DNA from: Prosapia bicincta
Taxonomy: Eukaryota; Arthropoda; Insecta; Hemiptera; Cercopidae
Direction: 5' to 3'
DNA: 64,000 nucleotides
NCBI GenBank assembly: GCA_036971475.1
Contig: JBAIZL010000002.1
Span: 173,364,524 to 173,428,523 of the forward strand
The notes below the pieces were generated by a model, which saw nothing but the letters and a program-made list of their open reading frames with translations, was not told the origin of the DNA and made no database searches. Below are positions 38,701 to 56,500 of this stretch, piece after piece. Position 1 is the first letter of the stretch, and every line of letters starts with the position of its first letter. Position numbers and translations under genes: made by a program.

Positions 38701-41700
38701 ATGCTAAAAGAAACTAACACTTTAAGGATACGATGACCAATGAGCTTATATTTGCATATAGATTTGATCATACAATTTGAGATAGGAACGCTATTATTAT
38801 TGCAGAGACAATTGTTAGTATGACTTTTATTACAGCTGCACATACAAATGCATTGATGCTAATAGAAACTAACACTTTAAGGATACGATAACCAATGAGC
38901 TTATATTTGCATATAGATTTGATCATACAATTTAAGATAGAAATGCTTTTATTATTGCAGAGACAATTGTTATTATGACTTTTATTACAGCTGCACACAC
39001 ATATGCATTGATGCTAATAGAAACTATCACTTTAAGCATACGATGACCAATGAGCTTATATTTGCATATAGATTTGATCATACAATTTAAGATAGAAATG
39101 CTTTTATAAATGCAGAGACAATTGTTAGTATGACTTTTATTACAGCTGCTCATCGAAATGCGGTGAAGCTAATAGAAACTAACACTTTAAGGATACGATA
39201 ACCAAAGAGTTTATATTTGCATATATATTTGATCATACAATTGAAGATAGAAATGCTTTTCATATTGCAGAGACAATTGTTAGTATGACTTTTATTACAG
39301 CTGCTCATCGAAATGCGATGAAGCTAATAGAAACTAACACTTTAAGGATACGATGACCAATGAGCTTATATTTGCATATAGATTTGATCATACAATTTGA
39401 GATAGAAATGCTTTTATTATTGCAGAGACAATTGTTAGTTTGACTATTATTACAGCTGCACATACAAATGCATTGATGCTAATAGAAACTAACACTTTAA
39501 GGATACGATGACCAATTAGCTTATATTTGCATATAGATTTGATCTTACAATTTGAGATAGGAACGCTATTATTATTGCAGAGACAATTGTTAGTATGACT
39601 TTTGTTACAGCTGCACATACAAATACATTGATACTAATAGAAACTAACTCTTGAAGGATACGATGACCAATGAGCTTATATTTGCATATAGATTTGTTCA
39701 TTCAATTTGAGATAGAAATGCTTTTGATATTGCAGAGACAATTGTTAGTATGATTTTTTGTACAGCTGCACATACAAATGCATTGATGCTAATAGAAACT
39801 AACACTTTAAGGATACGATGACCAATGAGCTTATATTTGCATATAGATTTGATCATACAATTTGAGATAGGAACGCTATTATTATTGCAGAGACAATTGT
39901 TAGTATGACTTTTATTACAGCTGCACATACAAATGCATTGATGCTAATAGAAACTAACACTTTAAGTATACGATGACCAATGAGCTTATATTTGCATATA
40001 GATTTGATCATATAATTTGAGATAGAAATGCTTTTATTATTGCAGAGACAATTGTTAGTATGACTTTTATTACAGCTGCACATACAAATGCATTGATGCT
40101 AATAGAAACTAACACTTTAAGGATATGATGACCAATGAGCTTATATTTGCATATAGATTTGATCATACAATTTGAGATAGGAACGCTATTATTATTGCAG
40201 AGACAATTGTTAGTATGACTTTTATTACAGCTGCACATACAAATGCATTGAAGCTAAAAGAAACTAACATTTTAAGGATACAATGACCAATGAGCTTATA
40301 TTTGCATATAGATTTGATCATACAATTTGAGATAGAAATGCTTTTATTATTGCAGAGACAATTGTTAGTATGACTTTTATTACAGCTGCACATACAAATG
40401 CATTGATGCTAATAGAAACTAACACTTTAAGGATACGATGACCAATGAGCTTATATTTGCATATAGATTTGATCATACAATTTGAGATAGAAATGCTTTT
40501 ATTATTGCAAGGACAATTGTTAGTATGACTTTTATTACAGCTGCACATACAAATGCATAGATGCTAATAGAAACTAACACTTTAAGGATACGATGACCAA
40601 TGAGCTTATATTTGCATATAGAATTGATCATACAATTTGAGATAGAAATGCTTTTATTATTGCAGATACAATTGTTAGTATGACTTTTATTACAGCTGCA
40701 CATACAAATGCATTGATGCTAATAGAAACTAACACTTTAAGGATACGATGACCAGTGAGCTTATATTTGCATATAGATTTGATCATACAATTTGAGATGG
40801 AAACGCTTTTATTATTGCAGAGACAATTGTTAGTATTACTTTTATTACAGCTGCACATACAAATGCATTGATGCTAATAGAAACTAACACTTTAAGGATA
40901 CGATGACCAATGAGCTTATATTTGCATATAGATTTGATCATACAATTTGAGATAGGAACGCTATTATTATTGCAGAGACAATTGTTAGTATGACTTTTGT
41001 TACAGCTGCACATACAAATGCATTGATGCTAATAGAAACTAACACTTTAAGGATACGATGACCAATGAGCTTATATTTGCATATAGATTTGATCATACAA
41101 TTTGAGATAGGAATGCTTTTGTTATTGCAGAGACAATTGTTAGTATGATTTTTATTACAGCTGCACATACAAATGCATTGATGCTAATAGAAACTAACAC
41201 TTTAAGGATACGATGACCAATGTGCTTATATTTGCATATAGATTTGATCATACAATTTGAGATAGGAACGCTATTATTATTGCAGAGGCAATGGTTAGTA
41301 TGACTTTTATTACAGCTGCACATACAAATGCATTGATGCTAATAGAAACTAACACTTTAAGCATACGATGACCAATGAGCTTATATTTGCATATAGATTT
41401 GATCATACAATTTAAGATAGAAATGCTTTTATAATTGCAGAGACAATTGTTAGTATGACTTTTATTACAGCTGCTCATCGAAATGCGGTGAAGCTAATAG
41501 AAACTAACACTTTAAGGATATGATGACCAATGAGCTTATATTTGCATATAGATTTGATCATACAATTTAAGATAGAAATGCTTTTATTATTGCAGAGACA
41601 ATTGTTCGTATGACTTTTATTACAGCTGCACATACAAATGCATTGATGCTAATAGAAACTAACACTTTAAGGATACGATGACCAATGAGCTTATATTTGC

Positions 41701-44700
41701 ATATAGATTTGATCATACAATTTGAGATAGGAATGCCATTATTATTGCAGAGACAATTGTTAGTATGACTTTTATTACAGCTGCACATACAAATGCATTG
41801 AAGCTAAAAGAAACTAACATTTTAAGGATACAATGACCAATGAGCTTATATTTGCATATAGATTTGATCATACAATTTGAGATAGAAATTCTTTTATTAT
41901 TGCAGAGACAATTGTTAGAATGACTTTTATTACAGCTGCACATACAAATGCATTGATGCTAATAGAAACTAACACTTTAAGCATACGATGACCAATGAGC
42001 TTATATTTGCATATAGATTTGATCATACAATTTGAGATAGAAATGCTTTGTTATTGCAGAGACAATTGTTAGTATGACTTTTATTACAGCTGCTCATCGA
42101 AATGCGGTGAAGCTAATAGAAACTAACACTTTAAGGATACGATAACCAAAGAGTTTATATTTGCATATATATTTGATCATACAATTTAAGATAGAAATGC
42201 TTTTATTATTGCAGAGACAATTGTTAGTATGACTTTTATTACAGCTGCTCATCGAAATGCGGTGAAGCTAATAGAAACTAACACTTTTAGGATACGATGA
42301 CCAATGAGCTTATATTTGCATATAGATTTGATCATACAATTTGAGATAGAAATGCTTTTATTATTGCAGAGACAATTGTTAGTTTGACATTTATTACAGC
42401 TGCACATACAAATGCATTGATGCTAATAGAAACTAACACTTTAAGCATACGATGACCAATGAGCTTATATTTGCATATAGATTTGATCATACAATTTAAG
42501 ATAGAAATGCTTTTTTTATTGCAGAGGCAATTGTTAGTATGACTTTTATTGCAGCTGCACATACAAATGCATTGATGCTAATAGAAACCAACACTTTAAG
42601 GATACGATGACCAATGAGCTTATATTTGCATATAGATTTGATCATACAATTTGAGATAGAAATGCTTTTATTATTGCAGAGACAATTGTTAGTATGACTT
42701 TTATTACAGCTGCACATACAAATGCATTGATGCTAATAGAAACTAACACTTTAAGGATACGATGACCAATGAGCTTATATTTGCATATAGATTTGATCAT
42801 ACAATTTGAGATAGAAAAGCTTTTATTATTGCAGAGACAATTGTTAGTATGACTTTTATTACAGCTGCACATACAAATGCATTGATGCTAATAGAAACTA
42901 ACACTTTAAGGATACGATGACCAATTAGCTTATATTTGCATATAGATTTGATGATACAATTTGAGATAGGAACGCTATTATTATTGCAGAGACAATTGTT
43001 AGTATGACTTTTGTTACAGCTGCACATACAAATGCATTGATGCTAATAGAAACTAACTCTTTAAGGATACGATGACCAATGAGCTTATATTTGCATATAG
43101 ATTTGATCATTCAATTTGAGATAGAAATGCTTTTGTTATTGCAGAGACAATTGTTAGTATGATTTTTATTACAGCTGCACATACAAATGCATTGATGCTA
43201 ATAGAAACTAACACTTTAAGGATACGATGACCAATGAGCTTATATTTGCATATAGATTTGATCATACAATTTGAGATAGGAACGCTATTATTATTGCAGA
43301 GACAATTGTTAGTATGACTTTTATTACAGCTGCACATACAAATGCATTGAAGCTAATAGAAACTAACACTTTAAGGATACGATGACCAATGAGCTTATAT
43401 TTGCATATAGATTTGATCATACAATTTGAGATAGAAATGCCTTTATTATTGCAGAGACAATTGTTAGTATGATTTTTATTACAGCTGCACATACAAATGC
43501 ATTGATGCTAATGGTAACTAACATTTTAAGGATATGATGACCAATGAGCTTATATTTGCATATAGATTTGATCATACAATTTGAGATAGGAACGCTATTA
43601 TTATTGCAGAGACAATTGTTAGTATGACTTTTATTACAGCTGCACATACAAATGCATTGATGCTAATAGAAACTAACACTTTAAGGATACGATGATCAAT
43701 GAGCTTATATTTGCATATAGATTTGATCATACAATTTGAGATAGAAAAGCTTTTATTATTGCAGAGACAATTGTTAGTATGACTTTTATTACAGCTGCAC
43801 ATACAAATGCATTGATGCTAATAGAAACTAATACTTTAAGGATATGATGACCAATGAGCTTATATTTGCATATAGATTTGATCATACAATTTGAGATAGA
43901 AATGCTTTTATTATTGCAGAGACAATTGTTAGTATGACTTTTATTACAGCTGCACATACAAATGCATTGATGCTAATAGAAACTAACACTTTAAGGATAC
44001 GATGACCAATGAGCTTATATTTGCATATAGATTTGATCATACAATTTGAGATAGAAACGCTTTTATTATTGCAGAGACAATTGATAGTATTACTTTTATT
44101 ACAGCTGCACATACAAATGCATTGATGCTAATAGAAACTAACACTTTAAGGATACGATGACCAATTAGCTTATTATTGCATATAGAATTGATCATACAAA
44201 TTGAGATAGGAACGCTATTATTATTGCAGAGACAATTGTTAGTTTGACTTTTGTTACAGCTGCACATACAAATGCATTGATGCTAATAGAAACTAACTCT
44301 TTAAGGATACGATGACCAATGAGCTTATATTTGCATATAGATTTGATCATTCAATTTGAGATAGAAATGCTTTTGTTATTGCAGAGACAATTGTTAGTAT
44401 GATTTTTATTACAGCTGCACATACAAATGCATTGATGCTAATAGAAACTAACACTTTAAGGATACGATGACCAATGAGCTTATATTTGCATATAGATTTG
44501 ATCATACAATTTGAGATAGGAACGCTATTATTATTGCAGAGACAATTGTTAATATGACTTTTATTACAGCTGCACATACAAATGCATTGAAGCTAATAGA
44601 AACTAACACTTTAAGGATACGATGACCAATGAGCTTATATTTGCATATAGATTTGATCATACAATTTGAGATAGAAATGCTTTTATTATTGCAGAGACAA

Positions 44701-47700
44701 TTGTTAGTATGACTTTTATTACAGCTGCACAAACAAATGCATTGATGCTAATGGAAACTAACATTTTAAGGATACGATGACCAATGAGCTTATATTTGCA
44801 TATAGATTTGATCATACAATTTGAGATAGGAACGCTATTATTATTGCAGAGACAATTGTTAGTATGACTTTTATTACAGCTGCACATACAAATGCATTGA
44901 TGCTAATAGAAACTAACACTTTAAGGATATGATGACCAATGAGCTTATATTTGCATATAGATTTGATCATACAATTTAAGATAGAAATGCTTTTATTATT
45001 GCAGAGACAATTGTTAGTATGACTTTTATTACAGCTGCACATACAAATGCATTGATGCTAATAGAAACTAACACTTTAAGGATACGATGACCAATGATCT
45101 TATATTTGTATATAGATTTGATCATACAATTTGAGATAGGAACGCTATTATAATTGCAGAGACAATTGTTAGAATGACTTTTATTACAGCTGCACATACA
45201 AATGCATTGATGCTAATAGAAACTAACACTTTAAGGATACGATGACCAATGAGCTTATATTTGCATATAGATTTGATCATACAATTTAAGATAGAAATGC
45301 TTTTATTATTGCAGAGACAATTGTTAGTATGACTTTTATTACAGCTGCACATACAAATGCATTGATGCTAATAGAAACTAACACTTTAAGGATACGATGA
45401 CCAATGAGCTTATATTTGCATATAGATTTGATCATACAATTTGAGATAGAAATGCTTTTATTATTGCAAGGACAATTGTTAGTATGACTTTTATTACAGC
45501 TGCACATACAAATGCATTGATGCTAATAGAAACTAACACTTTAAGCAAACGATGACCAATGAGCTTATATTTGCATATAGATTTGATCATACAATTTGAG
45601 ATAGAAATGCTTTTATTATTGCAGATACAATTGTTAGTATGACTTTTATTACAGCTGCACATACAAATGCATTGATGCTAATAGAAACCAACACTTTAAG
45701 GATACGATGACCAATGAGCTTATATTTGCATATAGATTTGATCATACAATTTGAGATAGAAACGCTTTTATTATTGCAGAGACAATTGTTAGTATTACTT
45801 TTATTACAGCTGCACATACAAATGCATTGATGCTAATAGAAACTAACACTTTAAGGATACGATGACCAATGAGCTTATATTTGCATATAGATTTGATCAT
45901 ACAATTTGAGATAGAAATGCTTTTGTTATTGCAGAGACAATTGTTAGTATGATTTTTATTACAGCTGCACATACAAATGCATTGATGCTAATAGAAACTA
46001 ACACTTTAAGGATACGATGACCAATGAGCTTATATTTGCATATAGATTTGATCATACAATTTGAGATAGGAACGCTATTATTATTGCAGAGGCAATGGTT
46101 AGTATGACTTTTATTACAGCTGCACATACAAATGCATTGATGCTAATAGAAACTAACACTTTAAGGATACGATGACCAATGAGCTTATATTTGCATATAG
46201 ATTTGATCATACAATTTGAGATAGAAATGCTTTTATTATTGCAGAGACAATTGTTAGTATGACTTTTATTACAGCTGCACATACAAATGCATTGACGCAA
46301 ATGGAAACTAACACTTTAAGGATACGATGACCAATGAGCTTATATTTGCATATAGATTTGATCATACAATTTGAGATAGGAACGCTATTATTATTGCAGA
46401 GACAATTGTTAGTAAGACTTTTATTACAGCTGCACATACAAATGCATTGATGCTAATAGAAACTAACACTTTAAGTATACGATGACCAATGAGCTTATAT
46501 TTGCATATAGATTTGATCATACAATTTGAGATAGGAACGCTATTATTATTGCAGAGACAATTGTTAGTATGACTTTTGTTACAGCTGCACATACAAATGC
46601 ATTGATGCTAATAGAAACTAGCACTTTAAGGATACGATGACCAATGAGCTTATATTTGCATATAGATTTGATCATACAATTTGAGATAGAAACGCTTTTA
46701 TTAATGCAGAGACAATTGTTAGTATTACTTTTATTACAGCTGCACATACAAATGCATTGATGCTAATAGAAAATAACACTTTTAGGATACGATGACCAAT
46801 GAGCTTATATTTGCATATAGATTTGATCATACAATTTGAGATAGGAACGCTATTATTATTGCAGAGACAATTGTTAGTATGACTTTTGTTACAGCTGCAC
46901 ATACAAATGCATTGATGCTAATAGAAACTAACTCTTTAAGGATACGATGACCAATGAGCTTATATTTGCATATAGATTTGATCATTCAATTTGAGATAGA
47001 AATGCTTTTGTTATTGCAGAGACAATTGTTAGTATGATTTTTATTACAGCTGCACATACAAATGCATTGATGCTAATAGAAACTAACACTTTAAGGATAC
47101 GATGACCAATGAGCTTATATTTGCATATAGATTTGATCATACAATTTGAGATAGGAACGCTATTATTATTGCAGAGACAATTGTTAGTATTACTTTTATT
47201 ACAGCTGCACATACAAATGCATTGATGCTAATAGAAAATAACACTTTTAGGATACGATGACCAATGAGCTTATATTTGCATATAGATTTGATCATACAAT
47301 TTGAGATAGGAACGCTATTATTATTGCAGAGACAATTGTTAGTATGACTTTTGTTACAGCTGCACATACAAATGCATTGATGGTAATAGAAACTAACTCT
47401 TTAAGGATACGATGACCAATAGGCTTATATTTGCATATAGATTTGATCATACAATTTGAGATAGAAATACTTTTGTTATTGCAGAGACAATTGTGAGTAT
47501 GATTTTTATTACAGCTGCACATACAAATGCATTGATACTAATAGAAACTAACACTTTAAGGATACGATGACCAATGAGCTTATATTTGCATATAGATTTG
47601 ATCATACAATTTGAGATAGGAACGCTATTATTATTGCAGAGACAATTGTTAGTATGACTTTTATTACAGCTGCACATACAAATGCATTGAAGCTAATAGA

Positions 47701-50599
47701 AACTAACACTTTAAGGATACGATGACCAATGAGCTTATATTTGCATATAGGTTTGATCATACAATTTGAGATAGAAATGCCTTTATTATTGCAGAGACAA
47801 TTGTTAGTATGACTTTTATTACAGCTGCACATACAAATGCATTGATGCTAATGGTAACTAACATTTTAAGGATACGATGACCAATGAGCTTATATTTGCA
47901 TATAGACTTGATCATACAATTTGAGATAGGAACGCTATTATTATTGCAGAGTCAATTGTTAGTATGACTTTTATTACAGCTGCACATAAAAATGCATTGA
48001 TGCTAATAGAAACTAACACTTTAAGTATACGATGACCAATGAGCTTATATTTGCATATAGATTTGATCATACAATTTGAGATAGAAATGCTTTTATTATT
48101 GCAGAGACAATTGTTAGTATGACTTTTATTACAGCTGCACATACAAATGCATTGATGCTAATAGAAACTAACACTTTAAGGATATGATGACCAATGAGCT
48201 TATATTTGCATATAGATTTGATCATACAATTTAAGATAGAAATGCTTTTATTATTGCAGAGACAATTGTTAGTATGACTTTTATTACAGCTGCACATACA
48301 AATGCATTGATGCTAATAGAAACTAACACTTTAAGGATACGATGACCAATGAGCTTATATTTGCATATAGATTTGATCATACAATTTGAGATAGGAACGC
48401 TACTATTATTGCAGAGGCAATGGTTAGTATGACTTTTATTACAGCTGCACATACAAATGCATTGATGCTAATAGAAACTAACACTTTAAGCATACGATGA
48501 CCAATGAGCTTATATTTGCATATAGATTTGATCATGCAATTTAAGATAGAAATGCTTTTATAATTGCAGAGACAATTGTTAGTATGACTTTTATTACAGC
48601 TGCTCATCGAAATGCGGTGAAGCTAATAGAAACTAACACTTTAAGGATACGATAACCAAAGAGTTTATATTTGCATATATATTTGATCATACAATTTAAG
48701 ATAGAAATGCTTTTATTATTGCAGAGACAATTGTTAGTATGACTTTTATTACAGCTGCTCATCGAAATGCGGTGAAGCTAATAGAAACTAACACTTTAAG
48801 GATACGATGACCAATGCGCTTATTTTTGCATATAGATTTGATCATACAATTTGAGATAGAAATGCTTTTATTATTGCAGAGACAATTGTTAGTATGACTT
48901 TTATTACAGCTGCACATACAAATGCATTGATGCTAATAGAAACTAACACTTTAAGGATACGATGACCAATGAGCTTATATTTGAATATAGATTTGATCAT
49001 ACAATTTGAGATAGAAACGCTTTTATTATTGCAGAGACAATTGATAGTATTACTTTTATTACAGCTGCACATACAAATGCATTGATGCTAATAGAAACTA
49101 ACACTTTAAGGATACGATGACCAATTAGCTTATATTTGCATATAGATTTGATCATACAATTTGAGATAGGAACGCTATTATTATTGCAGAGACACTTGTT
49201 AGTATGACTTTTGTTACAGCTGCACATACAAATGCATTGATGCTAATAGAAACTAACTCTTTAAGGATACGATGACCAATGAGCTTATATTTGCATATAG
49301 ATTTGATCATTCAATTTGAGATAAAAATGCTTTTGTTATTGCAGAGACAATTGTTAGTATGACTTTTGTTACAGCTGCACATACAAATGCATTGATGCTA
49401 ATAGAAACTAACTCTTTAAGGATACGATGACCAATGAGCTTATATTTGCATATAGATTTGATCATTCAATTTGAGATAAAAATGCTTTTGTTATTGCAGA
49501 GACAATTGTTAGTATGATTTTTATTACAGCTGCACATACAAATGCATTGATGCTAATAGAAACTAACACTTTAAGGATACGATGACCAATGAGCTTATAT
49601 TTGCATATAGATTTGATCATACAATTTGAGATAGGAACGCTATTATTATTTCAGAGACAATTATTAGTATGACTTTTATTACAGCTGCACATACAAATGC
49701 ATTGAAGCTAATAGAAACTAACATTTTAAGGATACGATGACCAATGAGCTTATATTTGCATATAGATATGATCATACAATTTGAGATAGAAATGCTTTTA
49801 TTATTGCAGAGACAATTGTTAGTATGACTTTTATTACAGCTGCACATACAAATGCATTGATGCTAATAGAAAATAACACTTTAAGTATACGATGACCAAT
49901 GAGCTTGTATTTGCATATAGATATGATCATACAATTTGAGATATAAATGCTTTTATTATTGCAGAGACAATTGTTAGTATGACTTTTATTACAGCTGCAC
50001 ATACAAATGCATTGATGCTAATAGAAACTAACACTTTAAGGATATGATGACCAATGAGCTTATATTTGCATATAGATTTGATCATACAATTTAAGACAGA
50101 AATGCTTTTATTATTGCAGAGACAATTGTTAGTATGACTTTTATTACAGCTGCACATACAAATGCATTGATGCTAATAGAAACTAACACTTTAAGGATAC
50201 GATGACCAATGAGCTTATATTTGCATATAGATTTGATCATACAATTTGAGATAGGAATGCCATTATTATTGCAGACACAAATGTTAGTATGACTTTTATT
50301 ACAGCTGCACATACAAATGCATTGAAGCTAAAAGAAACTAACATTTTAAGGATACAATGACCAATGAGCTTATTTTTGCATATAGATTTGATCATACAAT
50401 TTGAGATAGAAATGCTTTTATTATTGCAGAGACAATTGTTAGAATGACTTTTATTACAGCTGCACATACAAATGCATTGATGCTAATAGAAACTAACACT
50501 TTAAGCATACGATGACCAATGAGCTTATATTTGCATATAGATTTGATCGTACAATTTGAGATAGAAATGCTTTTATTATTGCAGAGACAATTGTTAGTA

Positions 50600-53500
50600 T
50601 GACTTTTATTACAGCTGCACATACAAATGCATTGAAGCTAATAGAAACTAACATTTTAAGGATACGATGACCAATGAGCTTATATTTGCATATAGATTTG
50701 ATCATACAATTTGAGATAGGAACGCTATTATTATTGCAGAGACAATTGTTAGTATGACTTTTATTACAGCTGCACATACAAATGCATTGATGCTAATAGA
50801 AACTAACACTTTAAGTATACGATGACCAATGAGCTTATATTTGCATATAGATTTGATCATACAATTTGAGATAGAAATGCTTTTATTATTGCAAAGACAA
50901 TTGTTAGTATGACTTTTATTACAGCTGCACATACAAATGCATTGATGCTAATAGAAACTAACACTTTAAGGATATGATGACCAATGAGCTTATATTTGCA
51001 TATAGATTTGATCATACAATTTAAGATAGAAATGCTTTTATTATTACAGAGACAATTGTTAGTATGACTTTTATTACAGCTGCACATACAAATGCATTGA
51101 TGCTAATAGAAACTAACACTTTAAGGATACGATGACCAATGAGCTTATATTTGCATATAGATTTGATCATACAATTTGAGATAGAAATGCTTTTGTTATT
51201 GCAGAGACAATTGTTAGTATGACTTTTATTACAGCTGCTCATCGAAATGCGGTGAAGCTAATAGAAACTAACACTTTAAGGATACGATAACCAAAGAGTT
51301 TATATTTGCATATATATTTGATCATACAATTTAAGATAGAAATGCTTTTATTATTGCAGAGACAATTGTTAGTATGACTTTTATTACAGCTGCTCATCGA
51401 AATGCGGTGAAGCTAATAGAAACTAACACTTTTAGGATACGATGACCAATGAGCTTATATTTGCATATAGATTTGATCATACAATTTGAGATAGAAATGC
51501 TTTTATTATTGCAGAGACAATTGTTAGTTTGACATTTATTACAGCTGCACATACAAATGCATTGATGCTAATAGAAACTAACACTTTAAGCATACGATGA
51601 CCAATGAGCTTATATTTGCATATAGATTTGATCATACAATTTAAGATAGAAATGCTTTTTTTATTGCAGAGGCAATTGTTAGTATGACTTTTATTACAGC
51701 TGCACATACAAATGCATTGATGCTAATAGAAACCAACACTTTAAGGATACGATGACCAATGAGCTTATATTTGCATATAGATTTGATCATACAATTTGAG
51801 ATAGAAATGCTTTTATTATTGCAGAGACAATTGTTAGTATGACTTTTATTACAGCTGCACATACAAATGCATTGATGCTAATAGAAACTAACACTTTAAG
51901 GATACGATGACCAATGAGCTTATATTTGCATATAGATTTGATCATACAATTTGAGATAGAAAAGCTTTTATTATTGCAGAGACAATTGTTAGTATGACTT
52001 TTATTACAGCTGCACATACAAATGCATTGATGCTAATAGAAACTAACACTTTAAGGATACGATGACCAATTAGCTTATATTTGCATATAGATTTGATGAT
52101 ACAATTTGAGATAGGAACGCTATTATTATTGCAGAGACAATTGCTAGTATGACTTTTGTTACAGCTGCACATACAAATGCATTGATGCTAATAGAAACTA
52201 ACTCTTTAAGGATACGATTACCAATGAGCTTATATTTGCATATAGATTTGGTCATTCAATTTGAGATAGAAATGCTTTTGTTATTGCAGAGACAATTGTT
52301 AGTATGATTTTTATTACAGCTGCACATACAAATGCATTGATGCTAATAGAAACTAACACTTTAAGGATACGATGACCAATGAGCTTATATTTGCATATAG
52401 ATTTGATCATACAATTTGAGATAGGAACGCTATTATTATTGCAGAGACAATTGTTAGTATGACTTTTATTACAGCTGCACATACAAATGCATTGAAGCTA
52501 AAAGAAACTAACATTTTAAGGATACAATGACCAATGAGCTTATTTTTGCATATAGATTTGATCATACAATTTGAGATAGAAATGCTTTTATTATTGCAGA
52601 GACAATTGTTAGAATGACTTTTATTACAGCTGCACATACAAATGCATTGAAGCTAATAGAAACTAACATTTTAAGGATACGATGACCAATGAGCTTATAT
52701 TTGCATATAGATTTGATCATACAATTTGAGATAGGAACGCTATTATTATTGCAGAGACAATTGTTAGTATGACTTTTATTACAGCTGCACATACAAATGC
52801 ATTGATGCTAATAGAAACTAACACTTTAAGTATACGATGACCAATGAGCTTATATTTGCATATAGATTTGATCATACAATTTGAGATAGAAATGCTTTTA
52901 TTATTGCAAAGACAATTGTTAGTATGACTTTTATTACAGCTGCACATACAAATGCATTGATGCTAATAGAAACTAACACTTTAAGGATATGATGACCAAT
53001 GAGCTTATATTTGCATATAGATTTGATCATACAATTTAAGATAGAAATGCTTTTATTATTACAGAGACAATTGTTAGTATGACTTTTATTACAGCTGCAC
53101 ATACAAATGCATTGATGCTAATAGAAACTAACACTTTAAGGATACGATGACCAATGAGCTTATATTTGCATATAGATTTGATCATACAATTTGAGATAGA
53201 AATGCTTTTGTTATTGCAGAGACAATTGTTAGTATGACTTTTATTACAGCTGCTCATCGAAATGCGGTGAAGCTAATAGAAACTAACACTTTAAGGATAC
53301 GATAACCAAAGAGTTTATATTTGCATATATATTTGATCATACAATTTAAGATAGAAATGCTTTTATTATTGCAGAGACAATTGTTAGTATGACTTTTATT
53401 ACAGCTGCTCATCGAAATGCGGTGAAGCTAATAGAAACTAACACTTTTAGGATACGATGACCAATGAGCTTATATTTGCATATAGATTTGATCATACAAT

Positions 53501-56500
53501 TTGAGATAGAAATGCTTTTATTATTGCAGAGACAATTGTTAGTTTGACATTTATTACAGCTGCACATACAAATGCATTGATGCTAATAGAAACTAACACT
53601 TTAAGCATACGATGACCAATGAGCTTATATTTGCATATAGATTTGATCATACAATTTAAGATAGAAATGCTTTTTTTATTGCAGAGGCAATTGTTAGTAT
53701 GACTTTTATTACAGCTGCACATACAAATGCATTGATGCTAATAGAAACCAACACTTTAAGGATACGATGACCAATGAGCTTATATTTGCATATAGATTTG
53801 ATCATACAATTTGAGATAGAAATGCTTTTATTATTGCAGAGACAATTGTTAGTATGACTTTTATTACAGCTGCACATACAAATGCATTGATGCTAATAGA
53901 AACTAACACTTTAAGGATACGATGACCAATGAGCTTATATTTGCATATAGATTTGATCATACAATTTGAGATAGAAAAGCTTTTATTATTGCAGAGACAA
54001 TTGTTAGTATGACTTTTATTACAGCTGCACATACAAATGCATTGATGCTAATAGAAACTAACACTTTAAGGATACGATGACCAATTAGCTTATATTTGCA
54101 TATAGATTTGATGATACAATTTGAGATAGGAACGCTATTATTATTGCAGAGACAATTGTTAGTATGACTTTTGTTACAGCTGCACATACAAATGCATTGA
54201 TGCTAATAGAAACTAACTCTTTAAGGATACGATTACCAATGAGCTTATATTTGCATATAGATTTGCTCATTCAATTTGAGATAGAAATGCTTTTGTTATT
54301 GCAGAGACAATTGTTAGTATGATTTTTATTACAGCTGCACATACAAATGCATTGATGCTAATAGAAACTAACACTTTAAGGATACGATGACCAATGAGCT
54401 TATATTTGCATATAGATTTGATCATACAATTTGAGATAGGAACGCTATTATTATTGCAGAGACAATTGTTAGTATGACTTTTATTACAGCTGCACTTACA
54501 AATGCATTGAAGCTAAAAGAAACTAACATTTTAAGGATACAATGACCAATGAGCTTATTTTTGCATATAGATTTGATCATACAATTTGAGATAGAAATGC
54601 TTTTATTATTGCAGAGACAAGTGTTAGAATGACTTTTATTACAGCTGCACATACAAATGCATTGAAGCTAATAGAAACTAACATTTTAAGGATACGATGA
54701 CCAATGAGCTTATATTTGCATATAGATTTGATCATACAATTTGAGATAGGAACGCTATTATTATTGCAGAGACAATTGTTAGTATGACTTTTATTACAGC
54801 TGCACATACAAATGCATTGATGCTAATAGAAACTAACACTTTAAGTATACGATGACCAATGAGCTTATATTTGCATATAGATTTGATCATACAATTTGAG
54901 ATAGAAATGCTTTTATTATTGCAAAGACAATTGTTAGTATGACTTTTATTACAGCTGCACATACAAATGCATTGATGCTAATAGAAACTAACACTTTAAG
55001 GATATGATGACCAATGAGCTTATATTTGCATATAGATTTGATCATACAATTTAAGATAGAAATGCTTTTATTATTACAGAGACAATTGTTAGTATGACTT
55101 TTATTACAGCTGCACATACAAATGCATTGATGCTAATAGAAACTAACACTTTAAGGATACGATGACCAATGAGCTTATATTTGCATATAGATTTGATCAT
55201 ACAATTTGAGATAGAAATGCTTTTGTTATTGCAGAGACAATTGTTAGTATGACTTTTATTACAGCTGCTCATCGAAATGCGGTGAAGCTAATAGAAACTA
55301 ACACTTTAAGGATACGATAACCAAAGAGTTTATATTTGCATATATATTTGATCATACAATTTAAGATAGAAATGCTTTTATTATTGCAGAGACAATTGTT
55401 AGTATGACTTTTATTACAGCTGCTCATCGAAATGCGGTGAAGCTAATAGAAACTAACACTTTTAGGATACGATGACCAATGAGCTTATATTTGCATATAG
55501 ATTTGATCATACAATTTGAGATAGAAATGCTTTTATTATTGCAGAGACAATTGTTAGTTTGACATTTATTACAGCTGCACATACAAATGCATTGATGCTA
55601 ATAGAAACTAACACTTTAAGCATACGATGACCAATGAGCTTATATTTGCATATAGATTTGATCATACAATTTAAGATAGAAATGCTTTTTTTATTGCAGA
55701 GGCAATTGTTAGTATGACTTTTATTACAGCTGCACATACAAATGCATTGATGCTAATAGAAACCAACACTTTAAGGATACGATGACCAATGAGCTTATAT
55801 TTGCATATAGATTTGATCATACAATTTGAGATAGAAATGCTTTTATTATTGCAGAGACAATTGTTAGTATGACTTTTATTACAGCTGCACATACAAATGC
55901 ATTGATGCTAATAGAAACTAACACTTTAAGGATACGATGACCAATGAGCTTATATTTGCATATAGATTTGATCATACAATTTGAGATAGAAAAGCTTTTA
56001 TTATTGCAGAGACAATTGTTAGTATGACTTTTATTACAGCTGCACATACAAATGCATTGATGCTAATAGAAACTAACACTTTAAGGATACGATGACCAAT
56101 TAGCTTATATTTGCATATAGATTTGATGATACAATTTGAGATAGGAACGCTATTATTATTGCAGAGACAATTGTTAGTATGACTTTTGTTACAGCTGCAC
56201 ATACAAATGCATTGATGCTAATAGAAACTAACTCTTTAAGGATACGATTACCAATGAGCTTATATTTGCATATAGATTTGGTCATTCAATTTGAGATAGA
56301 AATGCTTTTGTTATTGCAGAGACAATTGTTAGTATGATTTTTATTACAGCTGCACATACAAATGCATTGATGCTAATAGAAACTAACACTTTAAGGATAC
56401 GATGACCAATGAGCTTATATTTGCATATAGATTTGATCATACAATTTGAGATAGGAACGCTATTATTATTGCAGAGACAATTGTTAGTATGACTTTTATT